Shown here: positions 8,618 through 18,900 of the stretch, one piece after another
Position numbering within the stretch: the first letter of the stretch is position 1
Layout of the letters: every line of letters begins with the position of its first letter
NCBI RefSeq assembly: GCF_030124375.1
Contig: NZ_JASKLS010000007.1
Span: 234,643 to 298,642, forward strand
Length of the DNA stretch: 64,000 nt
Source: Sinorhizobium sp. 6-70
GTDB taxonomy: Bacteria; Pseudomonadota; Alphaproteobacteria; Rhizobiales; Rhizobiaceae
Reading direction: 5' to 3'
Notes under the pieces: model-generated
Databases searched by the model: none
What the model was told of the DNA's origin: nothing
The model's input: the letters and a program-made list of their open reading frames with translations, nothing else
Translations under genes and position numbers: made by a program

Positions 8618-9040
8618 ATGAACCAATCTGCATTGATCCGTCCGGACTGGACGCCCGCGACCATTGCATTGATGGTGCTCGGCTTCGTTGTGTTCTGGCC
8701 GCTTGGCCTGGCAATGCTCGCTTATATCCTCTTCGGCGAAAAGCTGAGGGCGTTCAAGAAGGACGCCAACGGCAGTGTGGATCGCATGTGCGCCGGCTTC
8801 CGGCGCAACCACCGCCAGCACTGGGCGCATCATCGCACCGGCAACGTCGCTTTTGACGACTGGCGCGAAGCGGAGCTTGCCCGCCTCGACGAAGAGCGCC
8901 GCAAACTGGACGAAATGCGCGAGGAATTCGACGCCTATGTGCGCGAACTTCGCCGCGCCAAGGACCAGGAGGAGTTCGACCGCTTCATGCGCGAACGCAA
9001 GAACGGCGGCCCCTCGCCGTCCTCCGGTGAGACGAACTGA
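8618..9040 (+). CDS. DUF2852 family membrane protein
   Basis: Small protein of 140 aa with one N-terminal hydrophobic segment (about residues 15-40, IALMVLGFVVFWPLGLAML). A highly charged, Arg/Glu-rich, probably coiled-coil cytoplasmic tail follows (about residues 80-130). This layout matches the alphaproteobacterial DUF2852 family, whose function is not known. The ATG at 8618 is chosen because GAGGA at 8604-8608 is nine bases upstream; the GTG at 8612 would be too close to it. It lies between phaZ and a metallopeptidase gene with no obvious functional link. Confidence 0.8.
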   Translation: MNQSALIRPDWTPATIALMVLGFVVFWPLGLAMLAYILFGEKLRAFKKDANGSVDRMCAGFRRNHRQHWAHHRTGNVAFDDWREAELARLDEERRKLDEMREEFDAYVRELRRAKDQEEFDRFMRERKNGGPSPSSGETN

Positions 9041-9129
9041 GCCGAAAGCAGCGATCCGGCGTTTCATGTGAAACGCCGGATGTCTAGGCCTCTGATGCGA
9101 CTGGTCCGCGAATCGGATAGAAAGGCGCC

Positions 9130-9885
9130 ATGTTCTCTTCTCTCAAGCGGCGCCGCCTCAATGGAACCCCTGGCGATGTCACGCGCGACATCGAGGTCGC
9201 CGGCAAGCTCCTGCCGCTGACCATCCGCCAGAATGCGCGCGCCACGCGCATGACGCTTCGCATCGAACCGGGCGGCCGGGCACTGAAGCTGACCGTCCCG
9301 GAAGGCCTGCCGGAGCGCGAAGTTCAATCCTTCCTGAACCGTCATCAGGGCTGGCTGATGACCAAGCTTGCGCGGTTTTCCGGCGAAAGCGAAATCGAGG
9401 AAGGAGGTTCCATCCTGATCCGCGGCGTTGCTCACCGCATCGAGAGAACGGGCCGGATCCGCGGCCTGACCGAGGCCATAGTGCTCGGCGAGGAGAGTGT
9501 CTTGCGGGTGAGCGGCGGAGAAGAGCATTTGCGCCGGCGCATCGCCGATTTCCTGAAGAAGGAGGCGCGCAACGACCTCGAGCGTCTCGTCGCGGTTTAC
9601 ACCGGCAGGATTGGGCGCCGGGCGCGGTCCTTGAGTTTGAAGGACACCCGCAGCCGTTGGGGGTCCTGCTCCGTCGACGGTGACTTGAGCTTTTCCTGGC
9701 GCATCGCCATGGCGCCGCCAAAGGTGATCGCTTATCTCGCGGCGCACGAGGTAGCCCATCTTCAGGAGATGAACCACGGGCCGGACTTCTGGGCGCTTTG
9801 CGAAAAACTGTGTCCGGACACCCGCGATGCCAAGCACTGGCTGAAGCGCAACGGCACCATGCTGCACGCGATCGATTTCGGCTGA
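9130..9885 (+). CDS. YgjP-type zinc metallopeptidase (M48/DUF45 family)
   Basis: Protein of 251 aa with the zinc signature HEVAHLQEMNHGPDFW near residues 205-220 (HExxH plus a downstream His), typical of the YgjP/SprT-like DUF45 family. The preceding motif TRSRWGSCS is also characteristic. No signal peptide or membrane segment is evident, so it is probably cytoplasmic. The substrate is unknown; relatives resemble gluzincin proteases. It ends about 300 nt before trpF. Confidence 0.85.
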   Translation: MFSSLKRRRLNGTPGDVTRDIEVAGKLLPLTIRQNARATRMTLRIEPGGRALKLTVPEGLPEREVQSFLNRHQGWLMTKLARFSGESEIEEGGSILIRGVAHRIERTGRIRGLTEAIVLGEESVLRVSGGEEHLRRRIADFLKKEARNDLERLVAVYTGRIGRRARSLSLKDTRSRWGSCSVDGDLSFSWRIAMAPPKVIAYLAAHEVAHLQEMNHGPDFWALCEKLCPDTRDAKHWLKRNGTMLHAIDFG

Positions 9886-10187
9886 CGCAGCCCTGCTGCT
9901 GCGTTACGGGTTTCGGCCGCTGGTTGAAAGCGCGTCTGAAAAAGACGCGCGGGCGCTGTAGGGCAGCATGAGAGCGATCGGCAGACGCACGGTTTCTTCG
10001 CCGTTGTGGTACAATGCATCTGGTGAGAAGCTGGCCGCGCCGCAACGTTGCGCCGGCCGCACTTGCAGCGCCGCGCGTCTCGTCAGATCGGACGTGCAAG
10101 GACGCTGGAGCGCCGTGCTGCATGATGCAGTAAGGGACGCAACGTTTTGGCTCGACTCGGGCGACATTTCGTGCAAGGTCGCTTCCC
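9886..10187. other. intergenic region before trpF
   Basis: Holds a tight hairpin at 9930-9950 (GCGCGTCT / AGACGCGC around a GAAAA loop), a RIME fragment at 10066-10130, and the 5' region of trpF. The hairpin has no T run on the plus strand. I find no gene here. Confidence 0.5.
10066..10130 (+). repeat. RIME-like element, copy 2 (shortened)
   Basis: Begins CAGCGCCGCGCGTCTCGTCAG and keeps ATCGGACGTGCAAGGACGCTG. The ACTTTGAATT core is lost and the second palindrome is reduced to CTGCATGATGCAG. It lies about 60 nt upstream of trpF. Confidence 0.7.
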
Positions 10188-10862
10188 ATGAAAACTGACG
10201 TGAAGATTTGCGGGCTGAAGACCGCGGAGGCTGTGGAGCGTGCTGTGGCGCTTGGCGCATCGCACACCGGCTTCATCTTCTTTCCGAAAAGCCCGCGCAA
10301 TATCGAACCGGATGACGCCGGCCGTCTTGCCGCGCGCATCCGCGGGCGGGCGAAGATCGTTGCCGTCACGGTCGATGCCGGCAATGACGACCTCGATGAG
10401 ATCGTCTCAGCCCTCAACCCGGATATCCTGCAGCTTCACGGTTCCGAGAGCCCGGAGCGTGTGCTGACGGTCAAGGCGGTCTACGGCCTTCCTGTCATGA
10501 AAGCCTTGTCGATCCGCGAAGGTTCCGACCTCGACCGGGTCGGACCCTATGTCGGCATTGCGGATCGTTTCCTCTTCGATGCCAAGCCGCCGGTGGGTTC
10601 CGACTTGCCGGGAGGCAATGGCGTTTCGTTCGACTGGCGGCTGCTCGACGCGCTTGACGGCGGCGTCGATTACATGCTTTCCGGTGGGTTGAATGCAAAC
10701 AATATCGGCGAAGCCCTTGCGCTGACCGGCGCACGGGCCATCGACACATCCTCCGGCGTCGAGAGCGCGCCGGGCGTCAAGGATTTGGAGCTCATGGAAG
10801 CATTTTTTGATGCCGTTCGCCGGGCGGATGACGAGCGCGCACGAGCAGGGAGCAAGACGTGA
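10188..10862 (+). CDS. trpF: phosphoribosylanthranilate isomerase
   Basis: Converts N-(5-phosphoribosyl)anthranilate to CdRP in tryptophan synthesis. The 224-aa TIM-barrel starts with the typical [10 protein letters not shown] (catalytic Cys at residue 7). It also contains [28 protein letters not shown] and the phosphate-binding [11 protein letters not shown] and IDTSSGVES. The stop codon overlaps the GTG start of trpB (GTGA), giving translational coupling. trpF-trpB-trpA is a compact biosynthetic operon followed by accD and folC. Confidence 0.97.
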   Translation: MKTDVKICGLKTAEAVERAVALGASHTGFIFFPKSPRNIEPDDAGRLAARIRGRAKIVAVTVDAGNDDLDEIVSALNPDILQLHGSESPERVLTVKAVYGLPVMKALSIREGSDLDRVGPYVGIADRFLFDAKPPVGSDLPGGNGVSFDWRLLDALDGGVDYMLSGGLNANNIGEALALTGARAIDTSSGVESAPGVKDLELMEAFFDAVRRADDERARAGSKT

Positions 10863-12079
10863 ACGAGGCGCCTAAACTGAACTCCTTCAGAGCCGGACCC
10901 GACGAGGAAGGCCGCTTCGGTATCTTTGGTGGCCGTTTCGTTGCCGAAACGCTGATGCCGCTGATCCTCGACCTTCAGGATGAGTGGAACAAGGCAAAGT
11001 CTGATCCGGCCTTCAAGGCCGACCTGGACAAGCTTGGAGCGCATTACATCGGCCGCCCGAGCCCGCTCTATTTCGCCGAGCGCCTGACGGCCGAACTCGG
11101 CGGCGCAAAGATCTATTTCAAGCGCGAGGAGCTGAACCACACGGGCTCCCACAAGATCAACAACTGCATCGGCCAGATCCTGCTCGCCAAGCGCATGGGC
11201 AAGACGCGCATCATCGCCGAAACCGGCGCCGGCCAGCATGGCGTCGCTTCCGCGACCGTCGCCGCCCGCTTCGGCCTGCCTTGCGTGGTCTATATGGGCG
11301 CCACCGACGTCGAGCGTCAGGCGCCGAACGTCTTCCGCATGAAGCTCCTCGGCGCCGAAGTGAAGCCGGTGACTGCCGGCCACGGCACGCTCAAGGATGC
11401 GATGAACGAGGCGCTGCGCGACTGGGTGACGAACGTCGACAGCACCTATTACCTGATCGGCACCGCCGCCGGTCCGCATCCCTACCCGGAAATGGTCCGC
11501 GACTTCCAGTCGGTCATCGGCCAGGAGGCCAAGGAACAGATTCTCGCGGCGGAGGGTCGGCTTCCCGATCTCGTTATCGCGGCGGTCGGCGGCGGCTCCA
11601 ACGCAATCGGCATCTTCCATCCGTTCCTCGACGACGAAGGCGTCAAGATTGTCGGCGTGGAGGCCGGCGGCAAGGGCCTTGAGGGCGACGAGCATTGCGC
11701 CTCGATCACGGCCGGTTCGCCGGGCGTCTTGCACGGCAACCGCACCTATCTGCTTCAGGACGGCGACGGCCAGATCAAGGAAGGGCATTCCATCTCCGCC
11801 GGTCTCGACTATCCGGGCATCGGCCCGGAGCACGCCTGGCTGAACGATGTCGGCCGCGTCGAATATGTCCCGATCATGGATCATGAGGCGCTTGAAGCCT
11901 TCCAGGTCCTGACGAAGCTCGAGGGCATTATTCCGGCGCTCGAACCGTCGCATGCGCTGGCCGAGGTCATCAAGCGGGCTCCGAAGATGGGCAAGGACGA
12001 GATCATCCTGATGAATCTCTCCGGTCGCGGCGACAAGGACATTTTCACGGTCGGCAAAATTCTGGGTATGGGGCAATAA
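10859..12079 (+). CDS. trpB: tryptophan synthase beta chain
   Basis: PLP enzyme of 406 aa that condenses indole with serine in the alpha2-beta2 complex with TrpA. The PLP Schiff-base lysine is Lys99 in the motif [12 protein letters not shown]. Other family marks are [10 protein letters not shown], the phosphate-binding GGGSNAIG and the C-terminal LSGRGDKD. It starts at GTG 10859, overlapping the trpF stop by four bases. Only five bases separate it from trpA. Confidence 0.97.
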   Translation: MNEAPKLNSFRAGPDEEGRFGIFGGRFVAETLMPLILDLQDEWNKAKSDPAFKADLDKLGAHYIGRPSPLYFAERLTAELGGAKIYFKREELNHTGSHKINNCIGQILLAKRMGKTRIIAETGAGQHGVASATVAARFGLPCVVYMGATDVERQAPNVFRMKLLGAEVKPVTAGHGTLKDAMNEALRDWVTNVDSTYYLIGTAAGPHPYPEMVRDFQSVIGQEAKEQILAAEGRLPDLVIAAVGGGSNAIGIFHPFLDDEGVKIVGVEAGGKGLEGDEHCASITAGSPGVLHGNRTYLLQDGDGQIKEGHSISAGLDYPGIGPEHAWLNDVGRVEYVPIMDHEALEAFQVLTKLEGIIPALEPSHALAEVIKRAPKMGKDEIILMNLSGRGDKDIFTVGKILGMGQ

Positions 12080-12084
12080 CGATC

Positions 12085-12924
12085 ATGACCGCACGTATGG
12101 AGAAGAGGTTTGCCGACGTAGCGGCGGAGGGTCGCCCGGTCCTCGTCACCTATTTCATGGGGGGCGACCCGGATTTCGACACGTCGTTGGCGATCATGAA
12201 GGCGCTGCCCAAGGCGGGCGCCGACGTCATCGAACTTGGCATGCCTTTTTCCGACCCGATGGCCGACGGGCCGTCGATCCAGCTCGCGGGGCAACGCTCG
12301 CTGAAGGGTGGCCAGACGCTTGCAAAGACGCTTGAGCTTGCGCGCCGCTTCCGCGGAGAGGACCAGCACACGCCCATCGTGCTGATGGGCTACTACAATC
12401 CCATCTACATCTATGGCGTCGATCGTTTCCTGACCGATGCACTGGAAGCAGGGATCGATGGCCTGATCGTCGTCGACCTGCCGCCGGAGATGGACGACGA
12501 GCTCTGCATCCCCGCGCTGAAGAGGGATATCAACTTCATTCGCCTGGCGACGCCGACGACCGATGACCGTCGCTTGCCGAAGGTGCTCGAAAACACGTCT
12601 GGCTTCGTGTATTACGTCTCGATGACCGGCATCACCGGTTCGGCTCTGCCGGATCCCTCGCTGATTGCGGGCGCCGTTCAGCGGATCAAGTCGCACACTG
12701 AGCTGCCCGTCTGCGTCGGTTTCGGCGTCAAGACAGCCGAACACGCACGGGCGATCGGCGCGTCGGCCGACGGTGTCGTCGTCGGCACCGCGATCGTCAA
12801 TCAGATCGCCTCCAGTCTCACGGAAGACGGACGTGCGACCGATGCGACGGTGCCGGGTGTCGAAGCGCTGGTCAAGGGCCTCTCGGCTGGTGTGCGGGCG
12901 GCAAGGCTCGCTGCAGCCGAATAA
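12085..12924 (+). CDS. trpA: tryptophan synthase alpha chain
   Basis: Cleaves indole-3-glycerol phosphate to indole and glyceraldehyde-3-phosphate and channels indole to TrpB. The protein is a 279-aa TIM barrel. Catalytic residues are Glu50 and Asp61 in the segment [16 protein letters not shown], and the phosphate site includes [11 protein letters not shown]. It ends about 50 nt before accD on the same strand, and trp and accD-folC may share a transcript. Confidence 0.97.
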   Translation: MTARMEKRFADVAAEGRPVLVTYFMGGDPDFDTSLAIMKALPKAGADVIELGMPFSDPMADGPSIQLAGQRSLKGGQTLAKTLELARRFRGEDQHTPIVLMGYYNPIYIYGVDRFLTDALEAGIDGLIVVDLPPEMDDELCIPALKRDINFIRLATPTTDDRRLPKVLENTSGFVYYVSMTGITGSALPDPSLIAGAVQRIKSHTELPVCVGFGVKTAEHARAIGASADGVVVGTAIVNQIASSLTEDGRATDATVPGVEALVKGLSAGVRAARLAAAE

Positions 12925-12974
12925 TCGCCCAGATTAACGCGCACAACCCGAAGGAAATCTTCAGGAGTTTATAA

Positions 12975-13889
12975 GTGAACTGGATCACAAACTACGTTCG
13001 GCCGAAGATCAATTCGATGCTGGGCCGCAGGGAAGTTCCGGAAAATCTCTGGATCAAGTGCCCTGAAACCGGCGAGATGGTGTTTCATCGCGATCTCGAA
13101 GAGAACAAGTGGGTCATTCCGCAGTCCGGATACCATATGAAGATGCCGGCGAAAGCTCGGCTGAAGGATCTGTTCGACGGCGGGATCTACGAGACGCTGC
13201 CGCAGCCGAAGGTTGCGCAGGACCCGCTCAAGTTCCGCGATTCGAAGAAGTACACCGATCGCCTGCGCGACAGCCGCGCGAAGACCGAGCTTGAGGATAC
13301 GATCGTCGCCGGCCTTGGCCTCGTTCAGGGCGTCAAGCTCGTTGCCGTCGTCCACGAGTTCAACTTTATCGGCGGCTCGCTCGGCATGGCGGCAGGCGAA
13401 GCGATCGTGAAGGCCTTCGAGAGGGCGATCGCCGAAAAATGCCCGCTGGTGATCTTTCCGGCCTCCGGTGGCGCCCGCATGCAGGAAGGCATCCTGTCAC
13501 TGATGCAGCTTCCGCGCACGACCGTGGCGGTGAACATGCTCAAGGAAGCCGGGCTTCCCTACATCGTCGTCCTGACGAACCCGACGACAGGTGGCGTGAC
13601 CGCTTCCTACGCGATGCTCGGCGACATCCACATCGCAGAGCCTGGCGCGGAAATCGGCTTCGCCGGAAAACGGGTGATCGAGCAGACCCTGCGCGAAAAG
13701 TTGCCGGAGGGCTTCCAGACGTCCGAATACCTGCTGGAGCACGGCATGGTCGACATGGTGGTCAAACGGCATGACCTCCCGGCGACCCTTGCACGTGTAC
13801 TGAAGATCCTGACGAAGAAACCGGTCGAAGCCGCCAAGCGCGAGAGTGGATCGCAAGCGACTGCCTTGCCGGTTGCGGCGCGGGCCTAA
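12975..13889 (+). CDS. accD: acetyl-CoA carboxylase, carboxyltransferase beta subunit
   Basis: Half of the carboxyltransferase that makes malonyl-CoA for fatty acid synthesis, 304 aa, with the crotonase-like core ([38 protein letters not shown]). Start is GTG 12975, seven bases after AGGAG at 12963-12967. The N-terminal zinc ribbon is degenerate: where E. coli AccD has CxxC...CxxC, this protein has Cys29, Thr32, Ile48 and Ser51, so zinc binding through four cysteines is impossible. As far as I recall other rhizobial AccD proteins share this. Pairing accD with folC downstream is common in bacteria. Confidence 0.95.
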   Translation: MNWITNYVRPKINSMLGRREVPENLWIKCPETGEMVFHRDLEENKWVIPQSGYHMKMPAKARLKDLFDGGIYETLPQPKVAQDPLKFRDSKKYTDRLRDSRAKTELEDTIVAGLGLVQGVKLVAVVHEFNFIGGSLGMAAGEAIVKAFERAIAEKCPLVIFPASGGARMQEGILSLMQLPRTTVAVNMLKEAGLPYIVVLTNPTTGGVTASYAMLGDIHIAEPGAEIGFAGKRVIEQTLREKLPEGFQTSEYLLEHGMVDMVVKRHDLPATLARVLKILTKKPVEAAKRESGSQATALPVAARA

Positions 13890-13992
13890 ACCTCGCACGG
13901 CTCGGTTTCGGTTGACTTGGCATCCCGGTGCGATGCCGCTTCATACTCTTTCGGTGGTGCGTCCCGGCGGACGATTTTTCGAGGCGATTGAC

Positions 13993-15336
13993 ATGACGGC
14001 GACGCAGGTCAGCGAAGCGGCGCAGGAGATCGAAAAGCTTCTCGCCCTGCATCCCAAGGGGTTCGACCTGTCGCTCGACAGGATTACCCGGCTTTTGGCG
14101 GCGCTTGACAACCCGCAGGACCGGTTGCCGCCCGTCATCCATGTCGCTGGCACCAACGGGAAAGGCTCTGTCACGGCCTTTTCCCGGGCGATCCTCGAGG
14201 CTGCAGGCCTCAGCGTCCACGTCCACACGTCGCCGCATCTCGTGAACTGGCACGAGCGCTATCGGCTGGGCGCCAAGGGTGGCAAGGGTACGCTGGTTGG
14301 CGATCGCGTGCTTGCCGATGCGGTGCGGCGCGTGGCTGAGGCCAATGCCGGTCAACAGATCACGGTCTTCGAAATCCTAACCGCGGTCACCTTCCTGCTC
14401 TTTGCCGATCATCCCGCTGACGTCGCGATCATCGAGGTCGGCCTTGGCGGCCGGTTTGACGCGACGAACGTGATCACCCGGCCGGCGGTTTCCGTCATCA
14501 TGCCGATTTCGCTCGATCACCAGTCCTATCTCGGCGATCGGGTGGAACTGATCGCCGCCGAAAAGGCAGGCATCATGAAGCGCGGCTGTCCGGTGGTGAT
14601 CGGTCACCAGGAGGAAGACGGTGTGCGCGACGTGCTCGTCGCTACCGCGGAGCGCCTCGGTTGCCCGATATCCGTCTACGGTCAGGATTTCATGGCGCAT
14701 GAGGAGTTTGGCAGGCTCGTCTTCCAGGACGAGCGCGGATTGGCGGATCTGCCGCTGCCGCGATTGCCCGGTCGGCACCAATACGCCAACGCCGCCGCAG
14801 CGATCCGCGCCGTCAGGGCGGCCGGCTTCGATGTGCCGGAGGCAGCGATCGAGAAGGGCCTGGCCACCGTCGAATGGCCCGGGCGCCTGCAGCGCCTCGC
14901 CGGCGGCAAGCTTGCGCATTACGGTCCGCCGGGCGCCGAGATCTGGGTCGACGGCGGTCACAACCCCGGCGCCGGTCAGGTCATCGCCGAGGCGATGGCG
15001 AGTTTCGAGGAGCGCGAGCCACGGCCCCTGTTTCTGATCATCGGCATGATCAACACCAAGGATCCGGTCGGCTATTTCAGGGCCTTCCTCGATCTTGCGG
15101 AGCAGGTTTTCACTGTGCCGATCCACGGATCCGATTCCGGCCTGGACCCGGTCGCCCTGGCCGAGGATGCCGGCTTTGTCGGCTTTGAGACCACCGCGAC
15201 CTCGTCTGTTGCCGAAGCGCTCGGGATCATTGCCGAGCTTGTCGACGAGGATCCGGTTCCGCCGCGCATCCTGATCGGCGGATCGCTTTATCTCGTCGGC
15301 GACGTGCTCGCCGAAAACGGCACGCCGCCGCGGTAG
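13993..15336 (+). CDS. folC: folylpolyglutamate synthase / dihydrofolate synthase
   Basis: Mur-ligase family enzyme of 447 aa that adds glutamate to dihydropteroate and folates. The ATP-binding loop is HVAGTNGKGSV. Other family signatures are SPHLVNWHERYRL, IIEVGLGGRFDATNV, SLDHQSYLG and the C-terminal-domain DGGHNPGA. The ATG at 13993 is selected because GAGG at 13981-13984 precedes it and the protein then starts at the usual place; upstream in-frame starts would run into accD. It converges on trxA and ends just before a bidirectional terminator. Confidence 0.93.
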   Translation: MTATQVSEAAQEIEKLLALHPKGFDLSLDRITRLLAALDNPQDRLPPVIHVAGTNGKGSVTAFSRAILEAAGLSVHVHTSPHLVNWHERYRLGAKGGKGTLVGDRVLADAVRRVAEANAGQQITVFEILTAVTFLLFADHPADVAIIEVGLGGRFDATNVITRPAVSVIMPISLDHQSYLGDRVELIAAEKAGIMKRGCPVVIGHQEEDGVRDVLVATAERLGCPISVYGQDFMAHEEFGRLVFQDERGLADLPLPRLPGRHQYANAAAAIRAVRAAGFDVPEAAIEKGLATVEWPGRLQRLAGGKLAHYGPPGAEIWVDGGHNPGAGQVIAEAMASFEEREPRPLFLIIGMINTKDPVGYFRAFLDLAEQVFTVPIHGSDSGLDPVALAEDAGFVGFETTATSSVAEALGIIAELVDEDPVPPRILIGGSLYLVGDVLAENGTPPR

Positions 15337-15374
15337 GCGGCGTTTCGGGGGCCGCGCGCTCCGTTTTGACGGCA

Positions 15375-15405
15375 AGAAAAAAGCCCGGCAAGCCGGGCTT
15401 TTCGA
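15375..15405. terminator. bidirectional intrinsic terminator between folC and trxA
   Basis: Stem AAGCCCGGC (15381-15389) pairs with GCCGGGCTT (15392-15400). Read on the minus strand it is followed by a T-rich tract (TTTTTTCTT), good for ending trxA. On the plus strand TTTTC follows, so it probably also ends folC. Confidence 0.85.
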
Positions 15406-15427
15406 TGTTTCTCGAGATTTGGGCAGT

Positions 15428-15751
15428 TCAAGCTGCGGCCGTCGAAATCCAGGAAGTCAACGCGGTCTTCGGAGCGGCGCCAACCTTGATGTCCGCCACT
15501 TCGCCGGCCTTGAACATGGCAAGCGTCGGGATCGAGCGTACGCCGTATTGAGCGGCGAGCTCGGGGTTTTCGTCGATGTTGAGCTTGGCAACCTTGACCT
15601 TGCCAGCGAACTCGGTGGCGATCTCCTCAAGGCTCGGAGCGATCATCTTGCACGGACCGCACCATTCCGCCCAGAAATCGACGACGACCGGCTCGGCCGA
15701 GTTCAGGACTTCCTGCTGAAAATTGGAGGTATCGACTTTCACAGTGGCCAT
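15428..15751 (-). CDS. trxA: thioredoxin
   Basis: Cytoplasmic disulfide reductase of 107 aa with the classic active site WCGPCK, the start [12 protein letters not shown] and the conserved cis-Pro loop [11 protein letters not shown]. No signal peptide. It is the last gene of the minus-strand series divL...addB-addA, 159 nt after addA, and is closed by a strong terminator. The gap suggests it also has its own promoter. Confidence 0.96.
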   Translation of the reverse strand: MATVKVDTSNFQQEVLNSAEPVVVDFWAEWCGPCKMIAPSLEEIATEFAGKVKVAKLNIDENPELAAQYGVRSIPTLAMFKAGEVADIKVGAAPKTALTSWISTAAA

Positions 15752-15910
15752 CTGCTGCTCCTTGCTTTCGGAAATGGCGACCGTACGATCTTGATCGTGC
15801 GGTTCTTCAAAATATTACCGCGCCTTTCGGTTCGAACCGGGGCGGCGCGGCGTGTCCAGATGTTGTGCCTCATGTGAGGCGTCGCCACCGGATTTTCAAT
15901 ATCGTGTATC

Positions 15911-18900
15911 TCACTTTGTCGCGAGCTCTTCAAGACTCCTGTCCAGCACCGCGTCGGGAAGCACCTGGATTGCCGGTCCCTCAGTGAAGATCAGCGCACA
16001 TCGAAACCGTCGCCCGGGATAGAGCGGCTTGAGCAGTTCCCGGTAAATGGCAAGCTGCGTTCTGTAGACAGATAGCACCTCCTCAAGTGACATCGGCACC
16101 TGGCGATTCGTCTTGAAGTCCGCAATCGTCACCGTATCACCGGAAACGGCCAGCCGGTCGATGCGACCCGACACGGCGAACTCGCGCCCGCCGAGGGTGA
16201 GCGTTCCCATGACGGAGACTTCCGCCCGGCTGTGCGCGGCAAAGAGCGTCTTGAGGTCCGGGTAGTCCAGCACATCCATTACGGCATCGGCAAGCGCGCG
16301 GCGCTCCGGCTCGGGCCAGCGCGGGACCGACCGCAGCAGATAGCGCTCCGCCGCTGCGGGGCGTTCTGTGGGATCGATCGACGGGAGAACCTGCAGCAAG
16401 CGATGAAGGATCGCGCCGCGCAGCAGTGAGCGATTGGGTGCCGCCTTTTCGGCGAAGAGCGCCGATCCGACGATCGATTCGCTGTCCGGATCATCGATGA
16501 CGATGCCGGTGCCGGATGGGGTGAGCGGCCGCGGCAGCCGGCGCGGCGGCGGCAAGGGTGCCGAAAGCGCAGCGGGCAGGCCCGGCGCGCTGCGCTCTCC
16601 CTCGGCCTGCACACCCTCTGCCACTGCGGCGTCGATATGGGGATGGGTCTCGCGCCACCCGTGGCCGGTCCATTCTTCGCCGCCCGCACGAAACACCATG
16701 GGCGTCCCGCGTCCCTTGATGTCCTGTGCCAGCGTCCCCTGGACCATGGCGTGCCAGGTGTCGGTATTCTCCCTCTGTCCGCGATAGCCGCAAATGACGA
16801 GCCGGTCCGCGGCGCGCGTCATGCCGACATAAAGCAGCCGCCGGTATTCCTCCTCCGCCAGCGCCTTCAGCCGCGCATTGTCGGCGTTGAGCAGGGAATT
16901 CGTTCCGGAGCCGGGCGCCCGCCAGACAGGAACGGTGACGACGGGACCGTCGGGCCGCTGCTTTTCGAAAAGGCGCAGATCGGGAACATGCTGGTTGTTG
17001 AACGCCTTGCCACCGCCGTCGACGAGGAAGACGACAGGCGCCTCCAGGCCCTTTGCCGCGTGCACGGTCATGACGCGCACTTCGTCGCGCTCCTTGTCCT
17101 GTTCGCGCTTGACCGTCGGCGCTTCGATCTCGAGCGTCGAGATGAAGGCCTGCAGCCCGGGCAAGCCGGCTCTTTCGTGATCGAGCGTGAAAGTCAGGAA
17201 TTCATCGAGAATGTCGCTGACCTCGCTGCCCAGCCGGGCAAGGAAAGCGGCTCGGCCACCCAGAACACCCAGGATGCGGGCATAAAAATCGTGCGGCAGC
17301 ATATGGCGGGCGAGGTCGGCATAGTGCGAGAGCGTGCGCGCGACCCGGTGGTACCGGCTCGTCTCGTCGACGCCGAAGCTCTGCAGGCGTTGCCAGAGGC
17401 TCTCGGTTTCCGCCCTTCCCGCCGCAAGTTCGAAAAGATCGTCCTCACCGAGATTGATGAGCGGGCTTTTCAAGAGCGCCGCGAGAGAAAGGTCGTCCTC
17501 CGGCAAAAGGGCAAAGCGACCGAGCGCCATCAGATCCTGAATCGCGATGTGGCTGGTCAGCACGAGGCGGTCGGCACCCGCGACCGGGATGTTGTTTCTG
17601 CGCTTCAGCGCCCGCGTCAAGGCATTGACGAAGGCGTCGCGCTTACGAACGAGGACGATGACGTCGCCGGGACGCATCGGGCGGCGAAGGCCCTTCTCGA
17701 TGACGGTTTCCTTGCGGATCCAGTCATCGAGAACCGCAGCGATGCGTCGGGCGAGAATGTTTGCCGGCGCGCGCTCAGGCGTCGCATCGAAAGCGGCCGT
17801 CCATTCCTCTTCGGCGAGCACCGGTTCGGGCGCGATCACGTCCCATATGTCGACCGCGCCGGGGTGGCCGATCCGATTCGAGGCATGGACGATCGCCTCG
17901 TCCTCAGCGCTGAGCCCCTTGGCGTTCGCCTTGTTGGCAAAGACGGTGTCGACGGCCGACAGGACGTCGATAGTCGAACGGAAGGAAAGCTGCAGGCGGA
18001 TCGGGCTGAAGTATTTGCCGCCAGCGCGTACCCGCCGTTCCGTCACGATGCTCTCGCGGGAGAAGCGCTCCGGCCGTGCACCCTGGAACGAATAGATCGA
18101 TTGCTTCTCGTCGCCGACGGCGAAGATCGTCCGCTCGTCCGCTCTCGCCGTCTCGCCGGCGAAGAAATCGGCGGCAAGCGACTGGATGATCGTCCATTGC
18201 GCGGGGCTCGTGTCCTGTGCCTCGTCGACGAGGATGTGGTCGATACCCTGGTCGAGCTTGTAGTGAACCCAGGCGCCGACATCGCCGCGGGCAAGAAGCG
18301 CTGCCGTGCGATTGATCAGATCCTCGAAGTCGAGCTGGCTGCGCGCCTTCTTGATTTCCTCGTAATCGCGGTTGAGCCTTTCGGCGAGCGTGAGTGCGGC
18401 CCGTGTCGCCTCGTACATCCTGACGATGCTTAAGCGGTCGACGCAGGCGACGACATGATCGCGCGCCTGATCTACGAGCGGTGCGAGGTCAGGCGCCTCG
18501 CGCCGCATCGCGGCGTTCAAAAAGGTGGAGTCGGCCCGCGGCTTGCCGCCGCCGTTGAAGAAAAGCCCAAGCAGCTTGCGGTAGCGCTCCTCGGGATCGG
18601 TGAGCCTTGCGACCGCCTTCAGTCCTTCTGCAAACTCGGAAGGCTTGGCGCCGCCCTTGCGTGCTGCGAGGTCGAGATATTGCTCAAGAGCCGCCCCGTT
18701 CAGGCCAGCCAGCGGCCAGACCTTCGCCAGCACGCTTTCTGCAGTCTCGCCCGGCGCAATCGTCAGCGACGAACGCAGATGCGCTTCCAATCCACCCCGC
18801 TTCGAGGCGCGATCGAGAAAGGCTTGAATGGGCGTGCGATTGGCGACGATCGTCTCCAGCAGCCTTTCGAGACCGGTATCGTCGGCGCGATCGAGAACGG

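Noticed and set aside
16637..18433. About 600-codon plus-strand open frame inside addA
   Set aside because: Opposes the complete helicase motifs of addA; codon-composition artefact.
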